NCBI GenBank assembly: GCA_964583615.1
Contig: CAZOWM010000001.1
Location: 1 to 64,000 of the forward strand
Length of the DNA stretch: 64,000 bases
Reading direction: 5' to 3'
DNA from: CAZOWM01 sp964583615
GTDB taxonomy: Bacteria; Spirochaetota; B62-G9; DRHN01
Of this stretch, positions 25,491-34,717 are shown in pieces. The position numbers and the translations under genes were made by a program. How positions within the stretch are numbered: position 1 is the first letter of the stretch; each line of letters begins with the position of its first letter. The notes under the pieces were generated by a model. The model was given only the letters and a program-made list of their open reading frames with translations. It was not told the origin of the DNA and did no database searches.

Positions 25491-26807
25491 TCAGATTCCC
25501 AGGGCCAAAAGCGCCATCTTCCCGTTTCCCAACGTCGAGCACTCGTTTACCCTTCTGAAGGTGAACCCCTTGAACTGCCGCCGCTTGAACTCAAGATATG
25601 CCTGGTTCACCATGCCACCGGTAAGAACGACTTCCCTCCGGAGGGAAACCTGTTTCCCGTAGATATCCAGTACCAGATGAATGGGCTCGAAGATGCCGGT
25701 GAGAAGGGCAGCAAGGAGGTCCTCCCTGGTTGACTCAAGAGTGATACCGCGAAACGCAGCTTTTTTCTGTGATATACTGTGCCGGTCGCCTGCCAGGTAG
25801 GGCGCGAAACGCACATCCGTCTTTCTAAACTTTTCTGTCACGAATCCAGGCAAGTATCGCTCGTAAAAATTATTTTTGTCAATATCCCGGTAGAACTCAC
25901 GTCTGAACCACTCCAGGGCACCGCCCCCCACCGTGATCGCAAGAACGAGCCACCTGCCCCGAACCGCATGGGTCCTGAGGTACACCTTCTCGTGCGGGAT
26001 CGGCCGGTCCGTGGTGATGGTGATAATCTCGTTGCTTCCGGACACGTTCAGGATGGATCCGTTTTCCACCGCCCCCGCACCGAGAGCTGCGTGTGAAGTG
26101 TCATTTGATCCCATGACCACAGGTATGCCGCTTCTGAGGCCGGTCAGGCCCGCTGCACCCCCGGTCAACGTACCCACCACCGCATCGGAGGAAACAATAC
26201 GGGGCAGCTTCGCACGCTCGATCCCCAACTCGCCGCAGAGCTCCTCAGACCATCCGCCCCACGACAGGGTTTCATACAGCCCGGTGAAGCTGGCGTTCGT
26301 GGGGTCGATGACGAATCTGTCCGCAAACAGGCGGTGGAGATAGGTGTTCATGTGGCCGAAGCAGAAGGTTTCAGCATAGAGTGAGGGATGGTGCTGTTTT
26401 ATCCACATGATACTGGTAAGCGAAATGCCGCCGGGAAACGGGAGGTTGCCGTTTATCTCAAGAAACCGCTTTTTCCCCACTATCTTGAGCGCCTGGCGTG
26501 ACTGCGCACTGCTCCGCCTGTCCAGGTGAATGATGGCGGGGTACAGAGGCCTCCCCTCACGGTCCATTGCAATGAGAGACGGGCACAGCACGCAGAGTGA
26601 AAGCACATCGATCGTGCGGAGGGAATCGCCGAACGCAGAAATACCATTCACAAAGGCCCGAAACACCACATCCGGGTCGATCTGCACCCTCCTGCCGTCA
26701 ACCTGGTAGGTGTACTCCTGTTTGTGCGCCTGCAGTATGGCAAGCTCTTCGTCCAGAATGCTCAGCTTCACAGAGGTGGTGCCGAAATCAGCGGACAGTA
26801 TACGCAT
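25491..26807 (-). CDS. FGGY-family carbohydrate kinase
   Basis: A 438-residue kinase with the FGGY fold: the N-terminal phosphate motif ADFGTTSVKLSILDE and the C-terminal adenosine region VVLTGGMVNQAYLEFKRRQF. The family phosphorylates sugars, polyols or ketoses such as xylulose, gluconate, glycerol or ribulose. It is a little shorter than the usual 490-510 residues. Its ATG shares a base with the stop of the AOR gene (TGATG), so it is the last gene of the GntR-containing operon. The exact sugar cannot be read from sequence. Confidence 0.88.
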   Translation of the reverse strand: MRILSADFGTTSVKLSILDEELAILQAHKQEYTYQVDGRRVQIDPDVVFRAFVNGISAFGDSLRTIDVLSLCVLCPSLIAMDREGRPLYPAIIHLDRRSSAQSRQALKIVGKKRFLEINGNLPFPGGISLTSIMWIKQHHPSLYAETFCFGHMNTYLHRLFADRFVIDPTNASFTGLYETLSWGGWSEELCGELGIERAKLPRIVSSDAVVGTLTGGAAGLTGLRSGIPVVMGSNDTSHAALGAGAVENGSILNVSGSNEIITITTDRPIPHEKVYLRTHAVRGRWLVLAITVGGGALEWFRREFYRDIDKNNFYERYLPGFVTEKFRKTDVRFAPYLAGDRHSISQKKAAFRGITLESTREDLLAALLTGIFEPIHLVLDIYGKQVSLRREVVLTGGMVNQAYLEFKRRQFKGFTFRRVNECSTLGNGKMALLALGI

Positions 26808-28705
26808 CAGGATGTTCCCCGCCCATCCTGCGACCTCTCCACTGCATTCCTAGTTCTCGGTAAACCGTGCGATTTCGTCGTTTCACCCGTACCGGTGGCT
26901 GCAGGCGGTACCCCCCTGTCGTTCCATCCCCGCATTTCATAGTAAATCTGCAGCTCCCGCTCGTAGTCCGCACGGGAAACGGTCTGCCCCCGTGCTCCTT
27001 CCGAATCAAGCGGTTCTGTGTAGAATCTCTCAGGAAGCAGGTCCTGTTGCCGGGTCAGTCCGCTTCTGACATTGTACTGCCTTCCGATGGTCACAATCCG
27101 GCTGGCTGTACGCTCCAGCTCCTCCTTGTCTTTTCGCATACCGGTAAGCAGGTAGAGGGATTCCGTATAGTCCTCCCAGGTCAACACATCCCGGTTTAAA
27201 AATCTGCAGTACACGAAGCAATCGGCGATTGCATTGAAGTTGATCATGTTGAATACCAGCTCGGCCTTCCTGTCTAGGGAGAACCGTTCCACCGACTTGT
27301 CCTCTCCGCTCAGCTCGAAATCTCTCGCCTTCCCAGATATGTCGCGGGCGTACGAATTGGAGCTTAAGTGTGTGGCACCCCGGTTTCCCACACCGTAGGT
27401 GACTGCCATTGACTGTACACCCCGCGGGTCATACCCCGCGGGTTCCAGACCCTTTACATGGATGGCAAGATCGCCGATACCCAGGTGTTCGGCAGCAGGC
27501 CTTACTCCCTCTCCGAGCACTCGCCAGTCTTCGTCCCGCGCCACAATACCGTGGATGAAGCCAACCATTGCCTCTGTATCGCCGAAGGCAATTTCGAGAT
27601 CGCCTGACAGTCTGCCCCGCTCCGTAGCGAGCATGAGCAGTCCCAGTACGTTGCCGGTGTGCATTGTATCGATTCCCAGTCGGTCACACTCGTCGTTCAG
27701 CTTGATAATATCCCTGATATCGGCCACGTCGCACAGACCGCCGAATGAGTAGATCGTCTCGAACTCCGGGCCGTCGATCTCGATTCCGGCGTAGGGTCCA
27801 TCTGACACACGGTTAATATGTGCGCACCCGATCGGGCACCCGTAACAGCGGTTCTGCCTGACCAAGGTGTGTTGCTGCATGGCGTTGAAGTCGATACGGT
27901 CCGCGTACGCTGCCTGCCCCTTCACCCAGTAGTGGCTGGGAAACACCCCCAGGCTGTTGGCTTTGGAGACAAAGTTCACGGTTCCTGCCAGTGGGTACAC
28001 GCTGCCCGTGCCCGGGTGCTCTTTTATCCTCTTGTTCAATTCCCTGACATACTGCTTCAGCCCTTGCTGATCATACACATCAACTGTTCCGGTCCCGATA
28101 AGTGCGATTGCCTTGAGGTTCTTTGAGCCCATGATCGCTCCGGATCCCATTCTTCCGAAGTGCCTGTGTTTCTCATGCCCGATCCCTGCATACCGCACCA
28201 GGTGCTCACCTCCCGGGCCGATCGAAAGGACCCTGGCCGCTTTTCCCATCTCTTTTTTAAGCGTTTCTTCTGTTTCGTAGATGTCCTTTCCCCACAGGGA
28301 GGCGGCGTCCTCAATTGACACGGCGTCGTCGCGGATGCGTATATACACAGGGGCAGGCGCTCTACCCTCCACGATCAGCACGTCGTACCCCGCCTTTTTC
28401 ATGAAGTGACCGAAGCTGCCTCCCAGGTAGGAGTCGATGCACACATTGTTGAGAGGCGCTTTGGCGAACAGGCCTATCCTGGTGGTGGTGGGCAGGATGG
28501 TTCCGGCCCCTGGGCCGGTGACGAAGATCATTTTGTTTGATGCAGAGAGCGGGTCGATATCCGCCGGATTTTCCCTGGAATTGAGATAAAGACCCAGGCC
28601 CTTTCCTCCGATATACTCCCGTATCATCTCCTCGGGGAGCTTCTCTCTGCGAACGCGGGACTCGGAGAGATCAACACGCACAATCGTACCGCTGTATCCT
28701 TTCAT
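26807..28705 (-). CDS. Aldehyde:ferredoxin oxidoreductase family protein (tungsten/molybdenum)
   Basis: A 632-residue AOR-family enzyme. The N-terminal domain shows IGGKGLGLYL, VTGPGAGTILPTTTR and the GSGAIMGSKNLKAI pterin-binding segment. Three of the four [4Fe-4S] ligands are C287-x2-C290-x3-C294 (RCYGCPIGC); the fourth may lie near ADCFVYC at about residue 500. AOR enzymes oxidise aldehydes to acids with ferredoxin and are mainly found in anaerobes. Start set by GAGGAG. It lies between the GntR regulator and the FGGY kinase and probably oxidises an aldehyde formed in the local sugar or polyol pathway. Confidence 0.93.
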   Translation of the reverse strand: MKGYSGTIVRVDLSESRVRREKLPEEMIREYIGGKGLGLYLNSRENPADIDPLSASNKMIFVTGPGAGTILPTTTRIGLFAKAPLNNVCIDSYLGGSFGHFMKKAGYDVLIVEGRAPAPVYIRIRDDAVSIEDAASLWGKDIYETEETLKKEMGKAARVLSIGPGGEHLVRYAGIGHEKHRHFGRMGSGAIMGSKNLKAIALIGTGTVDVYDQQGLKQYVRELNKRIKEHPGTGSVYPLAGTVNFVSKANSLGVFPSHYWVKGQAAYADRIDFNAMQQHTLVRQNRCYGCPIGCAHINRVSDGPYAGIEIDGPEFETIYSFGGLCDVADIRDIIKLNDECDRLGIDTMHTGNVLGLLMLATERGRLSGDLEIAFGDTEAMVGFIHGIVARDEDWRVLGEGVRPAAEHLGIGDLAIHVKGLEPAGYDPRGVQSMAVTYGVGNRGATHLSSNSYARDISGKARDFELSGEDKSVERFSLDRKAELVFNMINFNAIADCFVYCRFLNRDVLTWEDYTESLYLLTGMRKDKEELERTASRIVTIGRQYNVRSGLTRQQDLLPERFYTEPLDSEGARGQTVSRADYERELQIYYEMRGWNDRGVPPAATGTGETTKSHGLPRTRNAVERSQDGRGTS

Positions 28706-28747
28706 GTGGCTCCTCGTAATCGAATGAAACGCTTTTTTTGTGTTCTG

Positions 28748-29506
28748 CTATAGCTTTCCGTGTTCCCTGAGAACCTCTTCCACGTGTTTCAGGTGCTCAG
28801 ACATCTGTCTGTGTGCGAGCTCGTAATCGTGCACCTCTATGCTTTTGCAGATGGCAGTATGCTGCCTGTGCGCCAGAATGTTGTCCTCAGCGCTTACCGT
28901 CTCCTCACGGCTGTGCCTGAGCGGTATGACCAGAGCTTCGGCGATTGTGATGAACAGGATATTCCTGCTGATAATGGCAAGCTGCAGGTGAAAATCGATA
29001 TCCATGAACACGAACTTTTCCACATCGTCGAGTACTGTCTCCATTTCCTCTATGATCGCCCGCAGTCTCCTCAGATCCTCTTCATTTGCGCGCCTCGCCG
29101 CGAGGCGAGCAACCTCTGTCTCGATCGCATACCGCACCTCCATGAGATCGCTCATTGAGGCCTCCTTGTTCTCCCTGCGAAGGTACAACATAAAGGCGTT
29201 TGCAATGTCGTGGCTGTCGGACGGATTTACCTTTATGCCCTTGCCGTGAATCACGGACAGGATTCCCCGTGTCTCAAGTGATTTTATTGCCTCCCGCACC
29301 ACCGTGCGGCTGACGCCAAGCTCTTCACACAGTACCCGCTCAGGGGGCAACATATCGTTGTCCTTGTACTTCCCGTCCACGATAAAGTCGAGAATCAGAT
29401 CATACACCTGCGTCTTGAGTTTCGGCGGTTTGATGTTGGGCAGGTTCCTCCTCAGGGGCTTATCCTCGCCTATGTTCTTTCCCACGCGTCTTTTTTGCTC
29501 ACTCAT
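28748..29506 (-). CDS. GntR-family regulator, FadR/FCD subfamily
   Basis: A 252-residue transcription factor. A winged helix (about 30-95, with LPPERVLCEELGVSRTVVREAIKSLE) is followed by an all-helical FCD ligand domain (about 110-245); D and H residues such as those in FMDIDFHLQLA and HRQH are typical metal ligands. FCD regulators usually respond to organic or sugar acids. It overlaps the LarA-like gene by 4 bp and so belongs to the operon running from 34581 to 25491. An element at 34610-34625 in front of that operon is repeated at 47225, making these its likely operators. Confidence 0.92.
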   Translation of the reverse strand: MSEQKRRVGKNIGEDKPLRRNLPNIKPPKLKTQVYDLILDFIVDGKYKDNDMLPPERVLCEELGVSRTVVREAIKSLETRGILSVIHGKGIKVNPSDSHDIANAFMLYLRRENKEASMSDLMEVRYAIETEVARLAARRANEEDLRRLRAIIEEMETVLDDVEKFVFMDIDFHLQLAIISRNILFITIAEALVIPLRHSREETVSAEDNILAHRQHTAICKSIEVHDYELAHRQMSEHLKHVEEVLREHGKL

Positions 29507-30777
29507 TTTCCGGCCACCTTGTAGAGCACCTCACCGGCGTCATGAATAACTTTGATCCCTTCATCCTCCCTCCTCTCCATTTCATTTACATTTATTTCCC
29601 CAGGCTCTTTCCAGCCGATGTTCAGCCTCTCGCAGAGTTCACCCGGTATTCCGGTTGCAAGAACGGTGCGAACCCTGGGTTTCTCCACGCCCCTCTCATA
29701 CGTGCCCGCACCCTTGACCAGGGTGGAGTAGGCAAGCACCGCCCGCGGGAATTGTGTGTACAACTGCATGCGGGCACGAAAGTAATCTATAACATGAAAT
29801 CCCACCTGATGAATGACTTTGTCGTGGGTTATGGACAGCCTGCCGATATGCGGCGCGTACACGATGAGCGTTCCCCCGTCCTCCACGATTGGTTCAATCT
29901 TGTAGAAAGCTTTCGCTCCAGTCCAGAAGTCGTCGTACATTTCAGACGGAATGGAGAGCACGGTATGAAAAGGTTTTTCCACATACCGAACATTGAGCCT
30001 GGCAGATAGACGCACTGCCTCCCTCCAGGCCGCGGCGTCGTCACCGACGAACAGCCCCTTCAGCCCTTCTTCATCCACAACCATGTTGAAGTACACGGTG
30101 GGCATTCTTACCAGCTCTGCAGCCCGGTCGATCAGGCGACGCTGTGGAGTATCCGCAACCCCGATCGTTTTGATATTGGTCCGCAGCGCGCCGAGCCAGT
30201 GCGTGAGGTCGGTAAAGTTCCAGCCGCATATACCCGGGAAAAAATATTTGTTTGATCCGGAAAAGCCGGCAATTTCATGAGGAAACACCGGGCCAAGGAC
30301 AATAAGCACATCGTACTCGAAGATGAGCTTGTTGACCGTGATCTCGACCTCTTCATCCAGGAGCCCCTCTGAGAGGTTTGACACCTCTGATCTGCCGATC
30401 GTGCCGATTGACGTGAATGTGTCCGGTTCGTCCCAGCGGTGGTTCATGATTTTGACATTTCGGTACTCACCCTCTTTTTGCTTTTTGTCGATACCGACCC
30501 GCTTGAGCTTCTGCTCCTCACTCATGCGGGGATGAGTTCCCAGGGCGATGAGATAGTCGACGCACGCAATTCTTCGGCTGTACTGCTGATGAAAGAGCCT
30601 GAAGAACCGGTCTATAGGCGCGCTTCTGGTGCCGTCCGGTATGAGCACCAGGATTCGTTTTTTCTCGAGCCCGAACCGGTCAAACGCGGAAAGCATCTCT
30701 TCGCATATACGCTCGTCTGTGACAACCTCTTTTACTCCCGGCTCCCGTCTTTTCTTCTGTCTATAGTCCGTATCCAT
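29503..30777 (-). CDS. LarA-like (nickel-pincer racemase family) protein
   Basis: About 424 residues related to lactate racemase LarA: the N-terminal LIPDGTRSAP, the ALGTHPRMSEEQK region and PHEIAGFSGSNKYFFPG, the last close to the family's HEIAGFSGGxK signature. LarA racemises 2-hydroxy acids using a nickel pincer nucleotide, and relatives act on malate, phenyllactate or sugar acids. The maturation genes larB, larC and larE are not in the window. The ATG at 30777 with AGAGG upstream is preferred over 30783. The C terminus overlaps the GntR gene by 4 bp. Substrate unknown; a hydroxy acid made in this pathway is plausible. Confidence 0.85.
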   Translation of the reverse strand: MDTDYRQKKRREPGVKEVVTDERICEEMLSAFDRFGLEKKRILVLIPDGTRSAPIDRFFRLFHQQYSRRIACVDYLIALGTHPRMSEEQKLKRVGIDKKQKEGEYRNVKIMNHRWDEPDTFTSIGTIGRSEVSNLSEGLLDEEVEITVNKLIFEYDVLIVLGPVFPHEIAGFSGSNKYFFPGICGWNFTDLTHWLGALRTNIKTIGVADTPQRRLIDRAAELVRMPTVYFNMVVDEEGLKGLFVGDDAAAWREAVRLSARLNVRYVEKPFHTVLSIPSEMYDDFWTGAKAFYKIEPIVEDGGTLIVYAPHIGRLSITHDKVIHQVGFHVIDYFRARMQLYTQFPRAVLAYSTLVKGAGTYERGVEKPRVRTVLATGIPGELCERLNIGWKEPGEINVNEMERREDEGIKVIHDAGEVLYKVAGK

Positions 30778-30807
30778 ATGCATCCTCTGTTTGAAATATT
30801 CGCCGGC

Positions 30808-31620
30808 TCACACCCCTGAATACGCGGAAAAGCCCCCGTCAACCGCTATAACTGCTCCCGTGACGAATCCTGCGTGTTCCGACACTGCCCACAGTGCCGC
30901 CCCCACGACTTCCTCGGGCTTACCCAGGCGGGCCATGGGCACAAAGCCGACGATCTTTTCGCCACGCTCAGTGAACCTCCCGGTCTCACCGTCCTGGAGC
31001 AGGAACCTGTTCTGCTCCGTAAGTATGAACCCCGGTGCCACTGCGACCACCCGTATCGCGGGTGAGTATTTTTGGGCCATATGCACGGCAAGCCACTGAG
31101 TAAAGGAGTTTGTTGCGGCCTTGCCGTTGGAATATCCGATTGACCGTGTGAGGGGACGAAACCCGGCGACACTGGAAATGTTCAGTATGACTCCGGCCTT
31201 TTTTTTCGCGAAGAGTCTTCCGATGACCTGTGAGGGAATAACCGCGCTCAAGTAGTTGAGGGAGACCACTCCGGAGAGTGCCTCCGTGCCGATATCGAAG
31301 AAATCAAGGTCAGGCGAGGTGGTGGCCTCCCTGCGGCTCCCGCCCGCACCGTTGATGAGGATGTCGACCGTACCGAAATGCCCGATTGTCCGCTCAGCGG
31401 CCTGTTCAACGCTTTTTCTGTCCAGCACGTCACACTCAACGGCTAGCGCCTCCTCCGGTCCCGCTGAGAACGACTCCACTTTTCTCCGTGCAGCATGGAG
31501 GTCGAGGTCCCACACCGCCACACGCGCTCCCTCGCCTGAAAGCCCCTTCGCGATCTCGCCGCAGATGGCACCACCACCGCCTGTTACGACTGCGGTTTTC
31601 CCTTTCAGACCCAGATCCAT
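30808..31620 (-). CDS. Short-chain dehydrogenase/reductase
   Basis: A 270-residue SDR. The cofactor motif is TGGGGAICGEIA (the last glycine of the usual TGxxxGIG is a cysteine, an oddity), the NAG motif is INGAGGS, the catalytic serine is in LNISSVAG and Y-x-x-x-K is YSNGK. D39 in VWDLDLHA suggests NAD(H) preference. AGGAGG precedes the ATG. It lies between the LarA-like gene and the E1 fusion gene in the same operon and is likely a polyol or hydroxy-acid dehydrogenase. Confidence 0.9.
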   Translation of the reverse strand: MDLGLKGKTAVVTGGGGAICGEIAKGLSGEGARVAVWDLDLHAARRKVESFSAGPEEALAVECDVLDRKSVEQAAERTIGHFGTVDILINGAGGSRREATTSPDLDFFDIGTEALSGVVSLNYLSAVIPSQVIGRLFAKKKAGVILNISSVAGFRPLTRSIGYSNGKAATNSFTQWLAVHMAQKYSPAIRVVAVAPGFILTEQNRFLLQDGETGRFTERGEKIVGFVPMARLGKPEEVVGAALWAVSEHAGFVTGAVIAVDGGFSAYSGV

Positions 31621-31629
31621 ATCATCCTC

Positions 31630-33807
31630 CTATTTCATGATTTCCGTGATACCCTGCCTGACCTTTTCCTCATCGATCAGAACCTCTGACTCCATCGTTC
31701 GCGACACAGGGAGCGGAACATCGATCGATTCGATGTGCTCCACAGGGCCTTTCAGCAGGGGGAAAAACCTGCTCTGGATCTCGTCAGCGATTCTGGCTCC
31801 GATTCCCAGGCTCCTGGGAGACTCCTCCACTACCACGGCACGTCCCGTTTTGCGTAATGACTCGCCGATCGTTTCGTAATCGATGCTGTGATAGTCGAGG
31901 GTCCGGAGATCGATCACCTCGACACTTATTCCCTGTTCCTCGAGCGCGTCAGCGATGGATGCGAGCATGTGCACACCCCGCAGGTAGGTAATGACCGTGA
32001 GGTCCATTCCCTTTTTTGTGAAAAGTGCCTTTCCAAACCTGATGCAGTAATCCATATCCTCGGGCGGCACTTCTCCCTTCACGCGGTACAGGGCGTGATG
32101 CTCCATAACAAGAACGGGATCGGGACAGACCATGGCCGTATTGAAGAGCCCGACATAGTCGAAGGGGGTGGAAGGGGCAATGATTCGCCACCCCCTGAAC
32201 AGGGCGTAGAGACCGACCAAGTCAGATGAGTGCTGCGCTCCGTATCCCAGACCTGCAGCGATTCTGGTCCGCACAACCAGTGGTACAACCACATTGCCTC
32301 CATACAGATATTTCAGCTTGGCAATCTGGTTGAACAGCTGATCCGCCGCAACCAGGGCGAAGTCCGGAAACATGATCTCGACGATCGGTTTTATTCCGCA
32401 AAGCGATGCACCGAAGGCCATGCCCGTAAATCCCGCCTCGGATATGGGAGTGTTGAACACCCGCTGGGGAACACGCTGAAGAGGAAACCGGGTTGCGTTG
32501 TATGCACCACCCCCAAGGTTTGCCACTTCCTCTCCCAGCACGATGACGGAATCGTCCGCCTCCATGCGTCGTGCGGCGACCTCAGACATCACATTCACGA
32601 ATGTTCGCCTGTCCAGTCGGCTGAAATCCTCCCGCTCTGCATATCGAAGCCCTTCCATCTCCTGTTCGTAGATACCTCCGCCTCCAGGCACTCCGATGTA
32701 CAGGGTATTCCGATCAGGCCACATCCGATCCGGGATGAAGCGGGTTCCGCTTCGTTTTTCTGTAACCGCCTCCACCGCCCGATGCACGGATTCCTCCGTT
32801 TTCTCCCTGATCAGTGAATCCTCCCCCGCGTTCAACATTCCAATTGATTTCAACTGCTCAGGATACTGTACTGCTGGGTCCCTCTTCGACCACGCGTTCT
32901 CCTCCGCCGGGTCGCGATACTTGAAAGAACTTCCGCTTCTGTCGCCTGCATGATGGAGAAACCGATAGGTCTTCGCCTCAACGTATACCGGCCCCTTTCC
33001 ATTCTGCTGGCCTTCACGAATCCTGCGAATCAGCAAATAGACTGCCGCAGGGTCCATGCCGTCGACCATGATCCCGTCCATACCGAAACCCAGCGCCCGC
33101 TGTGCCAGGTTCGGGGTTGATGAGGATTCACGGGTGCTCGTACCGACTGCGTAGAGGTTGTTCTCGATAAAATAGGTGACCGGCAGGTTGAACAGTTTTG
33201 CCATGTTGGAGGATTCAAGGAGTATCCCCTGATTGACCGCGCCATCCCCTAAAAAGACAAGGGCTCCGAACCGGGTGTTTCGAATCCGCTGAGCCCATCC
33301 GGCACCGGTTGTCAGGGCAACTCCTCCCCCCACAATCGCATTCGTTCCGATGACCCCTGCTTCCATGTGGCGCAGGTGCATCGAGCCTCCTCTGCCGCCG
33401 CACCAGCCGCTTCTCAGTCCCATAATCTCGGCAAGTGTCCGTTCGACGCACCGCTGCATGTCATCAGTGAAACGGTCACTGGCCGGATTGTAGCCTTTGG
33501 GACAGTAAAAAGAAAATACTTTGCCTAAAAAGTGATGATGGGCACGGTGAGTGGCCCCCACGATGTCGCCGTTCTGTAGCGCGGTACCGCATCCCGCGGC
33601 AACCGCCTCCTGCCCGATGCTTGTGTGCACGGGGCCGTGCACAAGGTCCTCTTTCTTCAGCTCCAGAAGAGTCCTTTCAAACCGCCGTATTAGGTAAACA
33701 AGTTCCAGCATCCGAAGATGTGCGGTTTTGTTCACTCCCGCACGTTCTTCGTCTGTTATCCTGTATTCCTTCAATCCGCATTCTATTTCAATTGTTTCGT
33801 ACGGCAT
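31630..33807 (-). CDS. 2-oxoacid dehydrogenase E1, alpha and beta subunits fused
   Basis: A 725-residue thiamine-diphosphate enzyme. The alpha part (about 1-370) contains GATHRAHHHFLGKV and the ThDP motif LGDGAVNQG ending in IENN; the beta part (about 395-725) contains VIVLGEEVANLGG, FNTPISEAGFTGMAFGASL and GLYALFRGWRIIAPSTP. Branched-chain, pyruvate and acetoin dehydrogenases usually have separate alpha and beta chains, though fused forms exist. The joined active site looks complete. No E2 acyltransferase or E3 dihydrolipoamide dehydrogenase gene is in the window, so the partner is encoded elsewhere or the enzyme works alone. Confidence 0.92.
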   Translation of the reverse strand: MPYETIEIECGLKEYRITDEERAGVNKTAHLRMLELVYLIRRFERTLLELKKEDLVHGPVHTSIGQEAVAAGCGTALQNGDIVGATHRAHHHFLGKVFSFYCPKGYNPASDRFTDDMQRCVERTLAEIMGLRSGWCGGRGGSMHLRHMEAGVIGTNAIVGGGVALTTGAGWAQRIRNTRFGALVFLGDGAVNQGILLESSNMAKLFNLPVTYFIENNLYAVGTSTRESSSTPNLAQRALGFGMDGIMVDGMDPAAVYLLIRRIREGQQNGKGPVYVEAKTYRFLHHAGDRSGSSFKYRDPAEENAWSKRDPAVQYPEQLKSIGMLNAGEDSLIREKTEESVHRAVEAVTEKRSGTRFIPDRMWPDRNTLYIGVPGGGGIYEQEMEGLRYAEREDFSRLDRRTFVNVMSEVAARRMEADDSVIVLGEEVANLGGGAYNATRFPLQRVPQRVFNTPISEAGFTGMAFGASLCGIKPIVEIMFPDFALVAADQLFNQIAKLKYLYGGNVVVPLVVRTRIAAGLGYGAQHSSDLVGLYALFRGWRIIAPSTPFDYVGLFNTAMVCPDPVLVMEHHALYRVKGEVPPEDMDYCIRFGKALFTKKGMDLTVITYLRGVHMLASIADALEEQGISVEVIDLRTLDYHSIDYETIGESLRKTGRAVVVEESPRSLGIGARIADEIQSRFFPLLKGPVEHIESIDVPLPVSRTMESEVLIDEEKVRQGITEIMK

Positions 33808-33834
33808 GTAAGTCCCCTTTGATCCCGGCTTCGT

Positions 33835-34581
33835 TCAGTCCATGAGCAAGCCGCCGTTCACGTCGATGATTTCTCCAGTTAAATACTGTGCCCTGTCGGA
33901 GGCCAGAAACAGTGCTACCTGGGCAACGTCGTTCGGCGTCCCATATTTCTTCAGCGGTATTTTTTCGGTAAACGCCCGGTTCAACTCCTCACCCCACGCC
34001 TCGGTCATGCGTGTGGCAACAGGGCCGGGGGCTATGGCATTGGCATTGATCCCGTAGGAAGCGTTCTGGAGGGCAAGAGACTTGGTAAAACACATCACCC
34101 CTGCTTTCGCTGCGGAGTAGTGGGCGCCTGCCACCACGCCGCCCAGCTTCCCCGCAGCGGACCCCATGCTGATGATCCTGCCGTATCGCTTCTCCCGCAT
34201 GATCCGGACGGCCTGCTTGGAGCATAAAAACACCGATTTCAGGTTTACCGTCACGTACCGGTCCCACTCTTCGGAATCGATGTCCTCGATTGGCACGTTC
34301 CTGCATATACCGGCGTTGTTTACCAGAATGTCCAGGGTGCCGTACCGCGCGATCACGGCCTCGAACAATGCCCGCACGTCCTCCTCATCTGCGACATTCA
34401 CCTTCATTGCAAACCCGTTGCCGCCCCTCGCCATTATCTCATCGAGTGTCTGCCTGACACCATCCTCATCCAGGTCACACAACGCGACTGATGCGCCCTC
34501 CGCTGCAAAGGTTTTGGCAATCTCTTCCCCTATGCCGTGCGCGGCACCGGTTATCAATGCCACCCTCCCCTCAAGCTCCAT
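33835..34581 (-). CDS. Short-chain dehydrogenase/reductase (FabG-like)
   Basis: A 248-residue SDR with TGAAHGIGEEIA, DxD-type acidic residue in LCDLDEDGV, NNAG (VNNAGIC), catalytic serine in ISMGSAAG and YSAAK. The C-terminal DVNGGLLMD is typical of FabG-like sugar and polyol dehydrogenases. The start is ATG 34581 with GGGGTG upstream; GTG 34590 is also possible. It is the first gene of the operon that runs through E1, SDR, LarA, GntR and AOR to the kinase, and has a TTGATA/TAAGAT promoter overlapping the shared element. Confidence 0.92.
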   Translation of the reverse strand: MELEGRVALITGAAHGIGEEIAKTFAAEGASVALCDLDEDGVRQTLDEIMARGGNGFAMKVNVADEEDVRALFEAVIARYGTLDILVNNAGICRNVPIEDIDSEEWDRYVTVNLKSVFLCSKQAVRIMREKRYGRIISMGSAAGKLGGVVAGAHYSAAKAGVMCFTKSLALQNASYGINANAIAPGPVATRMTEAWGEELNRAFTEKIPLKKYGTPNDVAQVALFLASDRAQYLTGEIIDVNGGLLMD

Positions 34582-34609
34582 AGCGATCACCCCGCATCCT
34601 GTCAGTATA

Positions 34610-34646
34610 CGTATGTTATCTTACCAATTTTTATTTCTTCTATCAA
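34610..34646 (-). promoter_or_regulatory. Promoter with shared 17-bp element, GntR operon
   Basis: On the minus strand TTGATA (34646-34641) is followed after 17 bases by TAAGAT (34623-34618). The -10 lies inside GGTAAGATAACATACGT, which occurs base for base before the isomerase gene at 47225-47241. The core GTAAGATAAC is partly symmetric (GTnAnnTnAC), in line with GT...AC half-sites of FadR-type regulators. It is likely the operator for the GntR protein encoded in this operon. Confidence 0.6.
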
Positions 34647-34717
34647 GCACCAAATAGTGTAATAAAGCTCAACCCGAATGAAACTTCAGCAAACAAAACC
34701 TTTACTGTCAGCGGCAA

